Shown here in pieces: positions 9,597 to 18,948 of a DNA stretch of 51,971 nucleotides. Below the pieces are notes generated by a model. The model ran no database searches and was not told the DNA's origin. It was given only the letters and a program-made list of their open reading frames with translations. Both the position numbers and the translations under genes were made by a program. This DNA comes from Janthinobacterium sp. GW458P (GTDB lineage: Bacteria > Pseudomonadota > Gammaproteobacteria > Burkholderiales > Burkholderiaceae_D). How positions within the stretch are numbered: the first letter of the stretch is position 1; every line of letters begins with the position of its first letter. The DNA lies in NCBI RefSeq assembly GCF_002127585.1, contig NZ_NEGZ01000041.1:1-51971 (forward strand). The letters run 5' to 3'.

Positions 9597-9600
<4 letters not shown>
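8437..9600 (+). CDS. clsB: Cardiolipin synthase B (PLD superfamily)
   Basis: 387 residues with two HKD (HxKxxxxD) motifs: HRKICVVD followed by VALVGGINI in the first half, and HAKVAVVD followed by ATVGSSNID in the second. These are the two phosphatidyltransferase half-sites that join phosphatidyl groups to form cardiolipin. There is no N-terminal membrane domain, as in ClsB rather than ClsA. It follows the EEP gene closely and overlaps the next gene by 4 bp. Confidence 0.92.
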
Positions 9601-9986
<386 letters not shown>

Positions 9987-10106
9987 GGTGCGCTTGTTGC
10001 TGTAAGGCAAGGGCGTCCACCGCTTTTGCCTGCCTGACATTGCCATAAACACTTGGCCTAAAAATGCTGCACCGCACCAATAGAACGCCGGCTCTAAAGT
10101 TCCCGT

Positions 10107-10136
10107 TTGACTTTTACGTGGTAGTGGATAATAGTA
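10107..10136 (+). promoter_or_regulatory. Possible promoter of the TetR regulator gene
   Basis: The AT-richer stretch contains TTGACT (10107-10112) and GATAAT, but the spacing is only 14 bp; TAATAG gives 16 bp at a weaker match. The 9987-10244 stretch otherwise holds no gene I can support. Confidence 0.25.
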
Positions 10137-10244
10137 CGAGCGTTCGGATTTTTTCGGAGCGTGCTTTTTTTACCCCGCGTTCCAGTCCGCCAGATCGGCA
10201 ACATCACTTTTAGAACGGACCTCTTGAATACTTCAGTCAAATTC

Positions 10245-10853
10245 ATGCGCAAGGGCGAACTGACCCGTGCCGCCATCCTCGACGTGGCGCTGGACCTGTC
10301 CAGCCGTGACGGCCTGGAAGGCCTGACCATTGGGCTGCTTGCGGACAAAATGAACATGAGCAAGTCGGGCGTGTTTGCCCACTTTGGTTCGCGCGAAGAC
10401 TTGCAGATGGAAGTGCTGAAGCTCTACCACTACCGTTTCGAGCAAGAAGTCTTTTTCCCCAGCATGAAAGAACCGCGCGGCATCCAGCGTCTGCAATCGA
10501 TGTTTGCGCGCTGGGTCAAGCGGGTCAGCGTGGAAATCGCTTCCGGCTGCATCTATATCAGCGGCGCCGTCGAGTATGACGACCGTCCCGGTCCCATCCG
10601 CGAGGCCCTGGTGGCCATGGTGCGGGCCTGGCAGGGCGCGTTGCTGCGCTGTGTCGAGCAATCGATCGCCACGGGCGACCTGAAGGCGGACACGGACGCG
10701 CAGCAGCTGGTGTACGAGATGTATGGCCTGATCCTGGCCCTGCATCATGATGCGCGCTTCCTGCGCGTGCCCGGCAGCATCGAACGGGCGCAGGCAGGCT
10801 TTGTGCGCCTGCTGGCGTCGTACCAGAATCCGGCCGCAGTCAGCAAGGAATAA
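10245..10853 (+). CDS. TetR-family regulator of the fatty acid degradation cluster
   Basis: About 202 residues. The N-terminal helix-turn-helix runs TRAAILDVALDLSSRDG...LADKMNMSKSGVFAHFGSREDLQ, typical of TetR proteins. The ligand-binding half is like that of FadR/PfmR-type regulators next to acyl-CoA dehydrogenases. It probably represses the downstream beta-oxidation genes and releases DNA when bound by acyl-CoA (inference from position). The start is uncertain: ATG 10245 gives a normal TetR N-terminus, while a TTG at 10224 adds 7 residues and has a better upstream purine run. Confidence 0.85.
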   Translation: MRKGELTRAAILDVALDLSSRDGLEGLTIGLLADKMNMSKSGVFAHFGSREDLQMEVLKLYHYRFEQEVFFPSMKEPRGIQRLQSMFARWVKRVSVEIASGCIYISGAVEYDDRPGPIREALVAMVRAWQGALLRCVEQSIATGDLKADTDAQQLVYEMYGLILALHHDARFLRVPGSIERAQAGFVRLLASYQNPAAVSKE

Positions 10854-10933
10854 GCAGTCCAGGAATTATCCGCAGCAACGAACAAGCAGTTCACAAGTAA
10901 AACACTTTAGCTAAACGCCTTCAGGAGAAAATT

Positions 10934-12724
10934 ATGGGTCAATACGTCGCGCCAATCCGGGATATGCAATTCGTCCTGCACGAGTTCCTGCAAGTGGAAG
11001 AAGAACTGAAGCAAATGCCGTCGTACGCCGACGTCGACGCCGACATCATCAACCAGGTGCTGGAAGAGGGCGGCAAATTCACTTCCGAAGTATTGTTCCC
11101 GCTGAACCACTCCGGCGACCGCGAAGGCTGCCACCACGACCCCGTCACGAAGAGCGTGACCACGCCCAAAGGTTTTAAAGAAGCCTACAAGCAGTACGTC
11201 GAAGGCGGCTGGGCAGCACTGGCGTGCGATCCGGAATACGGCGGCCAGGGCTTGCCTGTCGTGCTGAACAATTCCTTCTATGAAATGCTGAACTCGTCGA
11301 ACCAGGCCTGGTCCATGTACCCTGGCCTGTCGCACGGCGCCTACGAGTGCCTGAAGGAGCACGGCACCGACCACCAGAAGGAAGTCTACCTGCCGAAGCT
11401 GGTGTCGGGTGAATGGACGGGCACCATGTGCCTGACCGAACCGCACTGCGGCACCGACCTGGGCCTGCTGCGCTCGAAGGCATTGCCTGAGGCGGACGGT
11501 TCCTGGACCATCACCGGCAACAAGATCTTCATCTCCGCCGGCGAGCACGACATGGCGGAAAACATCCTGCACCTGGTGCTGGCCCGCGTGCCGGACGCGC
11601 CGGAAGGCTCGAAAGGCATCTCGCTGTTCCTGGTGCCGAAATTCCTGCCGAACGCGGATGGCACGGTCGGCGAACGCAACCCGATCACCTGCGGCGCCAT
11701 CGAAGAAAAAATGGGCATCCACGGCAATTCGACCTGCCAGATGAACCTGGACGGCGCAAAAGGCTGGATCATCGGCCAGCCGAACAAGGGCCTCAACGCC
11801 ATGTTCGTCTTCATGAACGCGGCCCGCCTGGGCGTGGGCATGCAGTCGCTGGGCCTGACGGAAATCGCCTACCAGAACGCGCTGATCTACGCCAAGGACC
11901 GCACGCAAATGCGTTCGCTGTCCGGCATCAAGAACCCGGAACTGCCGGCCGACCGCATCATCGTGCACCCTGACGTGCGCCGCATGCTGTTGACGGGCAA
12001 AGCCTACGCCGAAGGCGCGCGCGCCTTCACTTCGTACGTGGCGCTGCAGATCGACCGCGAACTGCACCACCCGGACGCCGACGTGCGCAAGGAAGCGGCC
12101 GACGAAGTGGCGCTGCTGACGCCCGTCATCAAGGCTTTTATTACCGACAACGCCTGGATCGCCACCTCGGACGCGATGCAAGTGTTCGGCGGCCACGGCT
12201 ACATCTCGGAATGGGGCATGGAGCAGTATGTGCGCGACGCGCGCATCAACATGATCTACGAAGGCACGAACACGATCCAGTCGCTGGACCTGCTGGGCCG
12301 CAAGATCCTCGGCGACAACGGCGCCAAGCTGCGCAAGTTCGGCGAAAAAATCAAGGCTTTCGTCGAAGACAACGGCACCGATGAAGCGATGAGCGAATTC
12401 GTCACCCCACTGGGCGATTTGGGCGACAAAGTCACCAAGCTGACCATGGAAATCGGCATGAAGGCCTTCCAGAATCCTGACGAAGTGGGCGCGGCCTGCG
12501 TGCCTTACCTGCGCGTCGTCGGCCACATGATCTACAGCTACCTGTTCGCGCAGATGGCCAAGATCGCCCTCGAAAAAGAGTCCAGCGGCGACAAGTTCTA
12601 CACCGCCAAACTGGCTACCGCACGTTTCTACTTCGCCCGCTTGCAGCCTGAGACGGCAACCCTGATCCGTCAGGCGCGTTCCGGTTCGGCCAACCTGATG
12701 GCACTCGACGCAGACCTGTTCTAA
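10934..12724 (+). CDS. Acyl-CoA dehydrogenase, about 600-residue type
   Basis: 596 residues of the long acyl-CoA dehydrogenase subgroup (DmdC/AcdA-like with an extra C-terminal domain). Visible motifs are the FAD-binding MCLTEPHCGTDLG, the WTITGNKIFIS strand, and the catalytic-base region INMIYEGTNTIQSLDLLGRK with the active Glu. It catalyses alpha,beta-dehydrogenation of acyl-CoA, the first step of beta-oxidation, passing electrons to ETF. A good Shine-Dalgarno (AGGAGA) precedes the ATG. It is the first gene of a run of four closely spaced beta-oxidation genes. Confidence 0.95.
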   Translation: MGQYVAPIRDMQFVLHEFLQVEEELKQMPSYADVDADIINQVLEEGGKFTSEVLFPLNHSGDREGCHHDPVTKSVTTPKGFKEAYKQYVEGGWAALACDPEYGGQGLPVVLNNSFYEMLNSSNQAWSMYPGLSHGAYECLKEHGTDHQKEVYLPKLVSGEWTGTMCLTEPHCGTDLGLLRSKALPEADGSWTITGNKIFISAGEHDMAENILHLVLARVPDAPEGSKGISLFLVPKFLPNADGTVGERNPITCGAIEEKMGIHGNSTCQMNLDGAKGWIIGQPNKGLNAMFVFMNAARLGVGMQSLGLTEIAYQNALIYAKDRTQMRSLSGIKNPELPADRIIVHPDVRRMLLTGKAYAEGARAFTSYVALQIDRELHHPDADVRKEAADEVALLTPVIKAFITDNAWIATSDAMQVFGGHGYISEWGMEQYVRDARINMIYEGTNTIQSLDLLGRKILGDNGAKLRKFGEKIKAFVEDNGTDEAMSEFVTPLGDLGDKVTKLTMEIGMKAFQNPDEVGAACVPYLRVVGHMIYSYLFAQMAKIALEKESSGDKFYTAKLATARFYFARLQPETATLIRQARSGSANLMALDADLF

Positions 12725-12738
12725 GACTTGAGGAAAAT

Positions 12739-15156
12739 ATGACCAATTTCATCGTTAAAAAAGTAGCCGTCCTCGGCGCCGGCGTGATGGGCGCGCAGAT
12801 CGCCGCCCATTGCATCAACGCGAAAGTGCCGGTCGTGCTGTTCGACCTGCCTGCAAAGCCGGAGCATGTCTCCGGCGGGACGGATAAAAACGCGATCGTG
12901 CTGCGCGCCATCGAGAACCTGAAAAAGCTGTCGCCTGCGCCGCTGGGCAACAAGGATGACGCCGCGCTGATCCAGGTAGCCAACTACGAAGACAACCTGG
13001 ACCTGCTGGCCGGTTGCGACCTGATCATCGAAGCCATCGCCGAGCGCATGGACTGGAAACACGACCTGTACCAGAAGGTGGCCCCGCACATCGGCCCGAA
13101 CGCGATCTTCGCCTCGAACACCTCGGGCCTGTCGATCACCAAGCTGGCCGAAGGCTTCGACGCCGACCTGAAATCGCGCTATTGCGGCGTGCACTTCTTC
13201 AATCCGCCGCGCTATATGCACCTGGTCGAGATCATCCCGACCGCGTTCACCAAGCCGGAAATCGCCGACCAGCTGGAAGGCTTTTTGACCACCACCCTGG
13301 GCAAGGGCGTCGTGCGCGCCAAGGACACGCCGAACTTCATCGCCAACCGCGTTGGCGTGTTCGGCATCCTGGCCATCGTGCACGAAGCGGAAAAATTCGG
13401 CCTGTCCGTGGACGTCGTCGATGACCTGACCGGCTCCAAGCTGGGCCGCGCCAAGTCGGGCACCTTCCGCACGGCGGACGTGGTCGGCCTGGACACCATG
13501 GGCCATGTGATCAAGACCATGCAGGATTACCTGCCGAACGACCCGTTCGCCGCCGTCTACAAGACGCCGGCCGTGCTGGCGCAGCTGGTGGAAAAGGGCG
13601 CGCTGGGCCAGAAGAGCGGCGCGGGCTTCTACAAGAAGGTCGGCAAGGAAATCCAACGTCTCGATTTTGCCACCGGCGAATACGTGGCCGGCGGCGCCAA
13701 GGCAGCCGACATCATCGCCCGCATCCTGAAGGAAAAGGATCCGGTCAAGAAGATGAAGGCGCTGCGCGAGTCGACGAATCCGCAAGGCCAGTTCCTGTGG
13801 GCGATCTTCCGCGACGCCTTCCACTACATCGCCATTCACCTCGACACCGTGGCCGACAATGCGCGCGACATCGACTTCGCCATGCGCTGGGGCTTCGGCT
13901 GGAACGTCGGTCCGTTTGAAACGTGGCAGGCATCGAACTGGCTGCAAGTGGCCAACTGGGTCAAGGAAGACATCGACGCCGGCCATGCGCTGTGCAATGC
14001 GCCTTTGCCTGCCTGGGTCTTCGAAGGTCCGGTCGCTGAGAAGGGCGGCGTGCACACGCCGGAAGGTTCGTATTCCGCCGTATCGAACAGCTTCGTGCCC
14101 CGCTCCAGCCTGGCCGTGTACGACCGCCAGCCGTTCCGCGCGCCGGTCTTGGGCAGCGGCGCCATCGACGGCAAGACCGCCGGCACCACCGTCTTCGAAG
14201 ACGAATCCGTGCGCGTCTGGCATACGGGCGACGACGTCCTGATCATCTCGTTCAAGACGAAGATGCACGTGATCGGCGAAGGCGTGATCAATGGCCTGAA
14301 ACTGGCCCTGGCTGAAGCCGAGAAAAACTTCAAGGGCCTGGTGATCTGGCATGCCGACGCAGCCGAAGGCGGCGCCTTCTCGGCCGGCGCCGACCTGCAA
14401 TCGGCCCTGCCGGCCTTCATGCAAGGCGGCGTGAAAGCCGTCGATCCTATCATCGCCGAACTGCAGAACACCTTCATGTCGCTGAAATACGCGAACGTGC
14501 CGGTGATCGCCGCGGTCGCTGGCCTGGCGCTGGGCGGCGGTTGCGAGCTGGCGCTGCACGCGTCCAAGCGCGTGGCCTCGATCGAGTCGTACATCGGCCT
14601 GGTGGAAGTGGGCGTGGGCCTGATTCCTGCCGGCGGCGGCTTGAAGGAAGCGGCGCAGCGCGCCTACAAGGAAGCCAAGGGTAACGACATCCTGCAATTC
14701 CTGAAAACGGGCTTTACCAACGCAGCCACCGCCAACGTGTCGAAATCGGCGCTGGAAGCGAAGAAGATGGGCTACCTGAAGGAAGACGACGTGATCGTGT
14801 TCAACGCCTACGAGCTGCTGCACGTGGCCAAGGTCGAAGCGCGCGCCATGTTCGACGCGGGCTTCCGTCCGCAACTGCCGTCGCTGATCCAGGTGACGGG
14901 CCGCTACGGCTGGGGCACCATCAAGGCGCAGCTGGTCAATATGCGCGACGGCGGCTTCATCTCGGCGCACGATTTCAAGCTGGGCGAGATGATCGCCGAG
15001 ATCGTATCGGGCGGCGACGTGGACCAGGGCAGCTTCGTCAGCGAGCAGTGGCTGCTGGATATGGAACGCAAGGCATTCCTGGAGCTGTTGAACCATCCGA
15101 AAACCCAGGAACGGATCATGGGCATGATGCAGACCGGTAAGCCGGTACGCAACTAA
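12739..15156 (+). CDS. 3-hydroxyacyl-CoA dehydrogenase/enoyl-CoA hydratase, FadB-type
   Basis: 805 residues. The dehydrogenase half comes first: the NAD-binding GAGVMGAQIAAH at the N-terminus, then NTSGLSITKLAEG, the HFFNPPRYMHLVEI catalytic His-Asn region and the C-terminal 3HCDH domains to about residue 400. The crotonase fold is C-terminal (GGAFSAGADLQ, VAGLALGGGCELALH). This order matches FadN/FbpD-type enzymes rather than E. coli FadB, where the hydratase is N-terminal. It carries out the hydration and second oxidation of beta-oxidation. It is 14 bp after the acyl-CoA dehydrogenase gene. Confidence 0.95.
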   Translation: MTNFIVKKVAVLGAGVMGAQIAAHCINAKVPVVLFDLPAKPEHVSGGTDKNAIVLRAIENLKKLSPAPLGNKDDAALIQVANYEDNLDLLAGCDLIIEAIAERMDWKHDLYQKVAPHIGPNAIFASNTSGLSITKLAEGFDADLKSRYCGVHFFNPPRYMHLVEIIPTAFTKPEIADQLEGFLTTTLGKGVVRAKDTPNFIANRVGVFGILAIVHEAEKFGLSVDVVDDLTGSKLGRAKSGTFRTADVVGLDTMGHVIKTMQDYLPNDPFAAVYKTPAVLAQLVEKGALGQKSGAGFYKKVGKEIQRLDFATGEYVAGGAKAADIIARILKEKDPVKKMKALRESTNPQGQFLWAIFRDAFHYIAIHLDTVADNARDIDFAMRWGFGWNVGPFETWQASNWLQVANWVKEDIDAGHALCNAPLPAWVFEGPVAEKGGVHTPEGSYSAVSNSFVPRSSLAVYDRQPFRAPVLGSGAIDGKTAGTTVFEDESVRVWHTGDDVLIISFKTKMHVIGEGVINGLKLALAEAEKNFKGLVIWHADAAEGGAFSAGADLQSALPAFMQGGVKAVDPIIAELQNTFMSLKYANVPVIAAVAGLALGGGCELALHASKRVASIESYIGLVEVGVGLIPAGGGLKEAAQRAYKEAKGNDILQFLKTGFTNAATANVSKSALEAKKMGYLKEDDVIVFNAYELLHVAKVEARAMFDAGFRPQLPSLIQVTGRYGWGTIKAQLVNMRDGGFISAHDFKLGEMIAEIVSGGDVDQGSFVSEQWLLDMERKAFLELLNHPKTQERIMGMMQTGKPVRN

Positions 15157-15167
15157 GCACAACGTCG

Positions 15168-15665
15168 ATGACGATCCTGTCCCTCGTATTTAAAGTACTG
15201 CTGCGCGTGAGGCCAAGCATGGTGTATGACCGTATCAAACAACAGATGATGGACACCTTGCCCTTCGTGCGGCTGCTGGGGATCAGCATCGACGAGATCG
15301 GCGCCGGCACCTCGAAGGTGTCGCTGCCGGACGATCCCAAACTGCATAATCACCTGGGCACGCAGCACGCGGGCGCCTTGTTTACCCTGGCCGAAACGGC
15401 TTCCGGCGCGGCCATGGCTGGCGGCTTTGCCGAGCTGATACTGGGCTTGCGCCCGGTGGCCAAGGAGTCGCGCATCGCCTACCAGAAGGTGGCCCGGGGC
15501 GCGACGCGCGCCGAAGGCCGCGTGCCGGGCGACCTGGCCGCACTGAAGGCGCAGCTGGCGCAGGACGGCAAGGTGGCGTTTCCCGTGGCAGTCGATATTT
15601 TTGACTGTGAAGGCACGCTGGCGGCACAGGTGACGGTGGACTGGTATTTGTCGCAGAAGCGATAA
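15168..15665 (+). CDS. Hotdog-fold thioesterase (YiiD/DUF4442-like)
   Basis: 165 residues with a hotdog fold: LLGISIDEIGAGTSKVSLP strands, the NHLGTQHAGALFTLAETASGAA central helix with the catalytic region, and C-terminal strands. Placement 11 bp after the FadB-type gene and before thiolase suggests an acyl-CoA thioesterase that protects the free CoA pool during beta-oxidation. Exact substrate unknown. Confidence 0.82.
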   Translation: MTILSLVFKVLLRVRPSMVYDRIKQQMMDTLPFVRLLGISIDEIGAGTSKVSLPDDPKLHNHLGTQHAGALFTLAETASGAAMAGGFAELILGLRPVAKESRIAYQKVARGATRAEGRVPGDLAALKAQLAQDGKVAFPVAVDIFDCEGTLAAQVTVDWYLSQKR

Positions 15666-15725
15666 ACCGCCACCCCGGACATTCGACAGAACACGAACCT
15701 CGTTCAACATCTTTGAAAGCATAAA

Positions 15726-16922
15726 ATGAGCAAACAACTTCAAGACGCCTACATCGTCTCTGCAACCCGCACCCCGATCGGCAAGGCGCCGCGCGGCATG
15801 TTCAAGAACACCCGCCCGGACGACCTGCTGGTGCGCGTGCTGCAATCGGCCCTGGCGCAGGCGCCTGGCCTGGACCCGGCGCTGATCACCGACGCCATCA
15901 TCGGCTGCTCGTTCCCGGAAGCGGAGCAGGGCTTCAATATCGCGCGTAACTCGGTGCTGCTGGCAGGCTTGCCGAAAACCGTCGGCGGCGTCACCGTCAA
16001 CCGTTACTGCGCCTCGGGCATCACGGCCATTGCCATGGCGGCCGACCGCATCCGCGTGGGCGAAGCCGACGTCATGATCGCCGGCGGCATCGAATCGATG
16101 TCGATGGTGCCGATGATGGGCCACCACCCATCGATGAACCTGGACATGTTCAGCGACGAGAACATCGGCATGGCCTACGGCATGGGCCTGACGGCCGAGA
16201 AAGTGGCGCAGCAATGGAAAGTGTCGCGCGAACAGCAGGACGCGTTCTCCGTTGAATCGCACCGCCGCGCCATCGCCGCGCAGCAAGCCGGTTTCTTCAA
16301 GGCCGAAACGACGCCAGTGGAAATCATCACGCGCACGCCGAACCTGGCCACCGGCCAGGTTGATGTGAGCCGCCGCACCGTCGACACGGATGAAGGCGCG
16401 CGCGCCGATTCGTCGATGGAGTCGCTGGCAAAACTGAAGCCAGTGTTTGCCGCCAAGGGCAGCGTGACCGCCGCCAACAGCTCGCAGATGTCCGACGGCG
16501 CCGGCGCGCTCTTGATCGTCAGCGAGAAGATTTTGCGCGAGCATAACCTGACCCCGCTGGCGAAGTTCTCGTCGTTCGCCGTGCGCGGCGTGCCGCCGGA
16601 AATCATGGGCATCGGTCCGAAATTCGCCATTCCAGCAGCGTGCGCCGCCGCCGGCATCACGCAAGACCAGCTGGACTGGATCGAGCTGAATGAAGCGTTT
16701 GCCGCACAGGCGCTGGCCGTCATCGGCGACCTGGGCCTGGATCCATCGAAGGTCAACCCGATGGGCGGCGCGATCGCCCTGGGCCACCCGCTGGGCGCCA
16801 CCGGCGCCATCCGCGCCGCCACCGTGATCCACGCGCTGCAGCGCACCAAGCAGAAGTACGGCATGGTGACGATGTGCGTGGGCGCCGGCATGGGCGCGGC
16901 AGGCATCTTCGAACGCGTTTGA
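15726..16922 (+). CDS. Acetyl-CoA acyltransferase (thiolase)
   Basis: 398 residues with all thiolase landmarks: the nucleophilic Cys in VNRYCASGITAIAMA (residues near 92), GGIESMSMVPM, NEAFAAQALA with the catalytic Asn, GGAIALGHPLGATGAI with the catalytic His, and the C-terminal MCVGAGMGAAGIFE with the second Cys. It completes beta-oxidation by thiolytic cleavage of 3-ketoacyl-CoA. It ends the core fad cluster and is followed by an intrinsic terminator. Confidence 0.96.
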   Translation: MSKQLQDAYIVSATRTPIGKAPRGMFKNTRPDDLLVRVLQSALAQAPGLDPALITDAIIGCSFPEAEQGFNIARNSVLLAGLPKTVGGVTVNRYCASGITAIAMAADRIRVGEADVMIAGGIESMSMVPMMGHHPSMNLDMFSDENIGMAYGMGLTAEKVAQQWKVSREQQDAFSVESHRRAIAAQQAGFFKAETTPVEIITRTPNLATGQVDVSRRTVDTDEGARADSSMESLAKLKPVFAAKGSVTAANSSQMSDGAGALLIVSEKILREHNLTPLAKFSSFAVRGVPPEIMGIGPKFAIPAACAAAGITQDQLDWIELNEAFAAQALAVIGDLGLDPSKVNPMGGAIALGHPLGATGAIRAATVIHALQRTKQKYGMVTMCVGAGMGAAGIFERV

Positions 16923-16971
16923 TGACACAGGCGTCGTGACGTCAGTGGTCAGATAAGATTAGTCAGAACCT

Positions 16972-17006
16972 GGGCGCTGGGGATATCTCGGCGCCCTTTA
17001 TCTTTT
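16972..17006 (+). terminator. Intrinsic terminator between thiolase and enoyl-CoA hydratase genes
   Basis: GGGCGC (16972-16977) pairs with GCGCCC (16991-16996), followed by TTTATCTTTT. The T-tract runs straight into the TTTGGAG ribosome-binding site of the next gene, so read-through would fine-tune that gene. Confidence 0.75.
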
Positions 17007-17015
17007 GGAGACGAC

Positions 17016-17795
17016 ATGGATATTTTGTGCAGCAAGAGCGAGGGTGTTCTGACCCTGGAATTCAACCGCCTGGAACGCAAGAATGCGATCACGGGCGCCA
17101 TGTACCAGACCCTGGCCGACGCGCTGGTGGCGGCGGAGACGGACGATGACGTGCGCGCCATCCTGATCTGCGGCAAGCGCGAGATTTTCACGGCCGGTAA
17201 CGACCTCGATGACTTCATGAAGACGGCGCGTCCGAAGGATGGCTCGCTCGACCATGACCGCCCCGTGTTCCAGTTCATGCGCGCCCTGTATGGCAGCAGC
17301 AAACCCGTGGTGGCGGCCGTCTCCGGCCCCGCCATCGGCATCGGCACGACTTTGCTGATGCACTGCGACCTCGTCTACGCGGCCGACAACGCCAGCTTCT
17401 CGATGCCGTTCACGCAGCTGGGCCTGTGCCCGGAATTCGGCTCCAGCCTGCTGCTCACGCAACTGGCCGGCTATCCGCGCGCGGCGGAAAAGCTGATGCT
17501 GGGCGAAGCGTTCCCCGCCAGCGAAGCGCTGGAAATGGGCCTGGTGTCGAAAGTCGTGCCCCTGTACGAGCTGATGACGTTCGCGCAAGGCCAGGCCGCC
17601 AAGCTGGTGGCATTGCCAGCCGCGTCCATCCGCGCCACCAAGCGCCTGATGAAGCAAAGCCGCATGGAGCCGATGAAGGCAGCTATCGCCGACGAAAACA
17701 AGCTGTTCAGCGCCATGCTGGGCGGCGCCGAGGCGAAGGAAGCGTTTACTGCCTTCTTTGAAAAACGCAAGCCGGATTTCAAGAAGTTCAATTAA
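17016..17795 (+). CDS. Enoyl-CoA hydratase/isomerase family protein
   Basis: 259 residues of the crotonase superfamily. It has the oxyanion-hole segment IFTAGNDLDDF and the second one AVSGPAIGIGTTLLMHCDLVYA, then MPFTQLGLCPEFGSS, where a Glu could act as catalytic base. Such proteins hydrate or isomerise unsaturated acyl-CoA; the absence of the classic second Glu position makes an isomerase (enoyl-CoA delta-isomerase) role as likely as a hydratase role. It extends the beta-oxidation cluster behind a terminator. A strong TTTGGAG lies before the ATG. Confidence 0.88.
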   Translation: MDILCSKSEGVLTLEFNRLERKNAITGAMYQTLADALVAAETDDDVRAILICGKREIFTAGNDLDDFMKTARPKDGSLDHDRPVFQFMRALYGSSKPVVAAVSGPAIGIGTTLLMHCDLVYAADNASFSMPFTQLGLCPEFGSSLLLTQLAGYPRAAEKLMLGEAFPASEALEMGLVSKVVPLYELMTFAQGQAAKLVALPAASIRATKRLMKQSRMEPMKAAIADENKLFSAMLGGAEAKEAFTAFFEKRKPDFKKFN

Positions 17796-18385
17796 GCGCT
17801 TGTGCGCATGCCGGCCAGGATCAGAGAAATCGAGGCGTGCCACCGCGTCTCGCCGGCCGGCCTGCCCGCCAGCGCATAGCCGTGCAAAAAATCGACGAGC
17901 GCATCGCGGCCACGCAGCTGGATATTTTGCGGCAGATCAAGGCCCTCCAGGGCCAGCTCGAACAGCGCCGTAAACCGCTCTGCCACGTCGGCTTGCGTCA
18001 CGAGTCCGCGCGCCATCAGGCGCACGAAATACGGCGTGGCGCTGACCAGTTCCAGGTACAGTGCGCACAGCGCGAGCAGGCGCCGCTGGGGCGTTTGGCG
18101 CCGCGTAAACGGCGGCTGGCGCGGATCGAGCGCGGCAAAACGCTGCGCCATCAAGGCCAGCAATAATTCATCTTTCCCCGCATAGTAGTGATACAGGGCC
18201 ATGGCGTCGACGCCCAGGCTTTGCGCCAGCGCGCGCATGGAAAACGCTTCGCCTTGTTTTTCCAGCAGAGCCAGGGCAGCCTGCAGGATGGTATCGCCGT
18301 CCAGCGCGGGCGCGGCGCGGCGGGGGCGGCCCGCGCGGCGCGCGGGATTTTCAATGGCTTGAAGTTTTGTCGATTTCATTGGCAT
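17792..18385 (-). CDS. TetR-family repressor, divergent from the RibD-like gene
   Basis: About 197 residues. The N-terminal HTH is TILQAALALLEKQGEAFSMRALAQSLGVDAMALYHYYAGKDEL, typical of the TetR/AcrR family with a C-terminal region like TetR class C domains. ATG at 18385 or 18379 lies right at the edge of a perfect 19-bp palindrome, so the gene almost certainly autoregulates and controls the divergent RibD-like gene. The 3' end overlaps the stop of the convergent enoyl-CoA hydratase gene by 4 bp. Confidence 0.88.
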   Translation of the reverse strand: MPMKSTKLQAIENPARRAGRPRRAAPALDGDTILQAALALLEKQGEAFSMRALAQSLGVDAMALYHYYAGKDELLLALMAQRFAALDPRQPPFTRRQTPQRRLLALCALYLELVSATPYFVRLMARGLVTQADVAERFTALFELALEGLDLPQNIQLRGRDALVDFLHGYALAGRPAGETRWHASISLILAGMRTSA

Positions 18386-18404
18386 AATTCTACACTGTAG
18401 AATT
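18386..18404. promoter_or_regulatory. Perfect 19-bp palindromic operator with overlapping divergent -10 boxes
   Basis: AATTCTACACTGTAGAATT is perfectly symmetrical about its central C. Each half ends in TAGAAT, a 5/6 match to the -10 consensus, so the same element would hold the -10 boxes of both divergent genes. A bound TetR dimer would shut off both promoters. On the minus strand the predicted start site falls at or next to the ATG, implying a nearly leaderless repressor mRNA. Confidence 0.8.
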
Positions 18405-18420
18405 AAATGAAGGCACACCC

Positions 18421-18948
18421 ATGAAAAAAACTTCTGTCAGCGTTTTTCTCGGCATCAGCATCGACGGCTGCATCGCGGGAGAAAACGGCGACCTGTCCTG
18501 GCTGGCCGAATTGGCGCCCGATACGCCCGAGGCCACCGGCTACACGGCCTTGATGGCGCAGGTCGATACCTTGCTGATCGGCCGCACCACCTATGACGCC
18601 GTGCTGGATTTTTCGCCGTGGCCGTATGCGGGCAAGCGCGTGGTGGTGCTGAGCCACCGCGATTTCGCGCCGCGGCATGGCGAGCAGCGCCGCGAAGGCA
18701 GTGTGCGGTCAGTACTGGAGGAACTGGCAGGGGAGGGTTGCCGCCACGTGTATCTCGATGGCGGCGCCGTCATCCGCGCCGGCTTGCGCGAGGGCGTCAT
18801 CGACAGCCTGATTCTGTCCGTGCTGCCCGTGGTGCTGGGGCGCGGCGTGCGCCTGTTCGAGGACGGCTTGCCGCGCAGCGACTGGCGCCTGGACGGCACG
18901 CGCCAGCTGCCCAGCGGCGTGGTACAGCTGCGCTATCGAAAAAATTAA
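18421..18948 (+). CDS. RibD C-terminal/dihydrofolate reductase-like protein
   Basis: 175 residues with the DHFR/RibD-C fold: SVFLGISIDGCIAGENGDLSWL at the N-terminus, LLIGRTTYDAVL, VVVLSHRDF, HVYLDGGAVIRAGLREGVIDSLILSVLPVVLGRGVRLF. These YyaP/YwjB-like proteins are NADPH-binding reductases whose substrate is usually unknown. It is controlled by the divergent TetR gene through the palindrome at 18386. The 3' end overlaps the convergent metallophosphoesterase gene by 4 bp. Confidence 0.87.
   Translation: MKKTSVSVFLGISIDGCIAGENGDLSWLAELAPDTPEATGYTALMAQVDTLLIGRTTYDAVLDFSPWPYAGKRVVVLSHRDFAPRHGEQRREGSVRSVLEELAGEGCRHVYLDGGAVIRAGLREGVIDSLILSVLPVVLGRGVRLFEDGLPRSDWRLDGTRQLPSGVVQLRYRKN

Noticed and set aside
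12721..15162. 813-codon minus-strand open frame opposite the FadB-type gene
   Set aside because: Composition is that of a shadow frame; the plus strand encodes a complete bifunctional enzyme.
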